Assembly (NCBI GenBank): GCA_037893245.1
Contig: JBAIAA010000543.1
Span: forward strand, 682,001-746,000
Origin: Crossaster papposus
Lineage: Eukaryota > Echinodermata > Asteroidea > Velatida > Solasteridae
Direction of reading: 5' to 3'
Length of the DNA: 64,000 nucleotides
Positions 63,815 to 64,000 of this stretch are shown here, in pieces. Below the pieces are notes generated by a model that searched no databases, had not been told where the DNA came from, and was given only the letters and a program-made list of their open reading frames with translations. The translations under genes and the position numbers were made by a program. How positions within the stretch are numbered: the stretch's first letter is position 1; the number at the start of each line of letters is the position of its first letter.

Positions 63815-64000
63815 GTAGTAAAATCCCTTATATAAATAAAACAGCACAAAATAGCATTTGGCATCTGCTTTATAATGTAATTTGTATGTAAATATAAATA
63901 GATTCAAATATAAATATAGGACTTCAGGAAGGATACACCATTTGCAGATATCAAAAATATTTACTACTGAATTACCTGAATTACTACTGAACCCAATTTG
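63815..64000. other. AT-rich edge with MITE-like end
   Basis: From ~63,918 GGAAGGATACACCATTTGCAG followed by ATATCAAAAATATTTACTAC resembles 43,412 onwards (GGTAGGATACACTATTTGCG). A dispersed repeat therefore probably begins here and runs off the window. Confidence 0.45.

Overview
This window is eukaryotic, non-coding-dominated and extremely repeat-rich. The organism is most likely a marine invertebrate, possibly a deuterostome such as an echinoderm or hemichordate. That is an inference from the repertoire: a tRNA-derived SINE ending in (AAT)n, CR1/L2-like LINE pieces, Ty3/gypsy and BEL/Pao remnants, AAGATGGCGGCC-type repeats, foldback elements and GT-AG splice signals. No bacterial gene, operon, tRNA, rRNA or CRISPR is visible.

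Bases 1-28,783 are a satellite domain. It starts inside a 75-bp tandem array that continues off the left edge. The first ~1.6 kb has a TAG stop in every unit. Later units are open for long stretches as a 25-residue repeat (…YIHVSDLHLAQPAQKEQ…) and are organised in higher-order repeats, notably one of 1,124 bp. From ~19.1 kb the 75-bp blocks alternate with a ~0.4 kb AT-rich spacer ending in AATAAA and an A-rich run, and with C-rich arrays of the 11-mer CCCCCAACCAA, forming a ~2.1 kb mega-repeat. Two mega-repeats plus flank were duplicated once more as a 3,913-bp direct tandem duplication (20,958-24,870 and 24,871-28,783).

Bases 29-36 kb are a stack of broken retroelements on the minus strand. 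Gypsy-like element I (integrase, RNase H and reverse transcriptase remnants) is split by a plus-strand SINE and a LINE 3' end. A different retroelement II (gag, zinc knuckle, protease, start of RT) abuts it across an AAGATGG repeat. A BEL/Pao integrase fragment follows.

Bases 36.0-42.3 kb form a ~6.3 kb composite element bounded by ~180-bp inverted ends. It contains a 0.75 kb-arm palindrome around a decayed transposon gene, and a second nested foldback. A dead LINE RT follows at 42.5-43.4 kb, then poorly characterised DNA.

Bases 47.6-52.3 kb hold five head-to-tail copies of an element built of ~175-bp monomers. Each monomer carries sequence matching CRE, E-box and extended nuclear-receptor half-sites, and the last copies end in hairpins. 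Bases 53.7-61.0 kb are an inactive Ty3/gypsy-like element III (gag to integrase, minus strand). It is interrupted by a 1.8 kb TIR transposon with GTAC target duplications, itself carrying a 630-bp TIR element, and by a CCATGGG/poly-C insertion. An exon-like segment occurs at both 45.8 and 61.9 kb. The right edge (62.6-63.9 kb) looks like the promoter and first exons of a possible host gene: CCAAT boxes, a YY1-like ATGGCG, a GTAAGA donor, and a TACTAAC branch point with CTGTAG acceptor. Apart from that candidate and two exon-like frames, nothing here looks like an active host gene.
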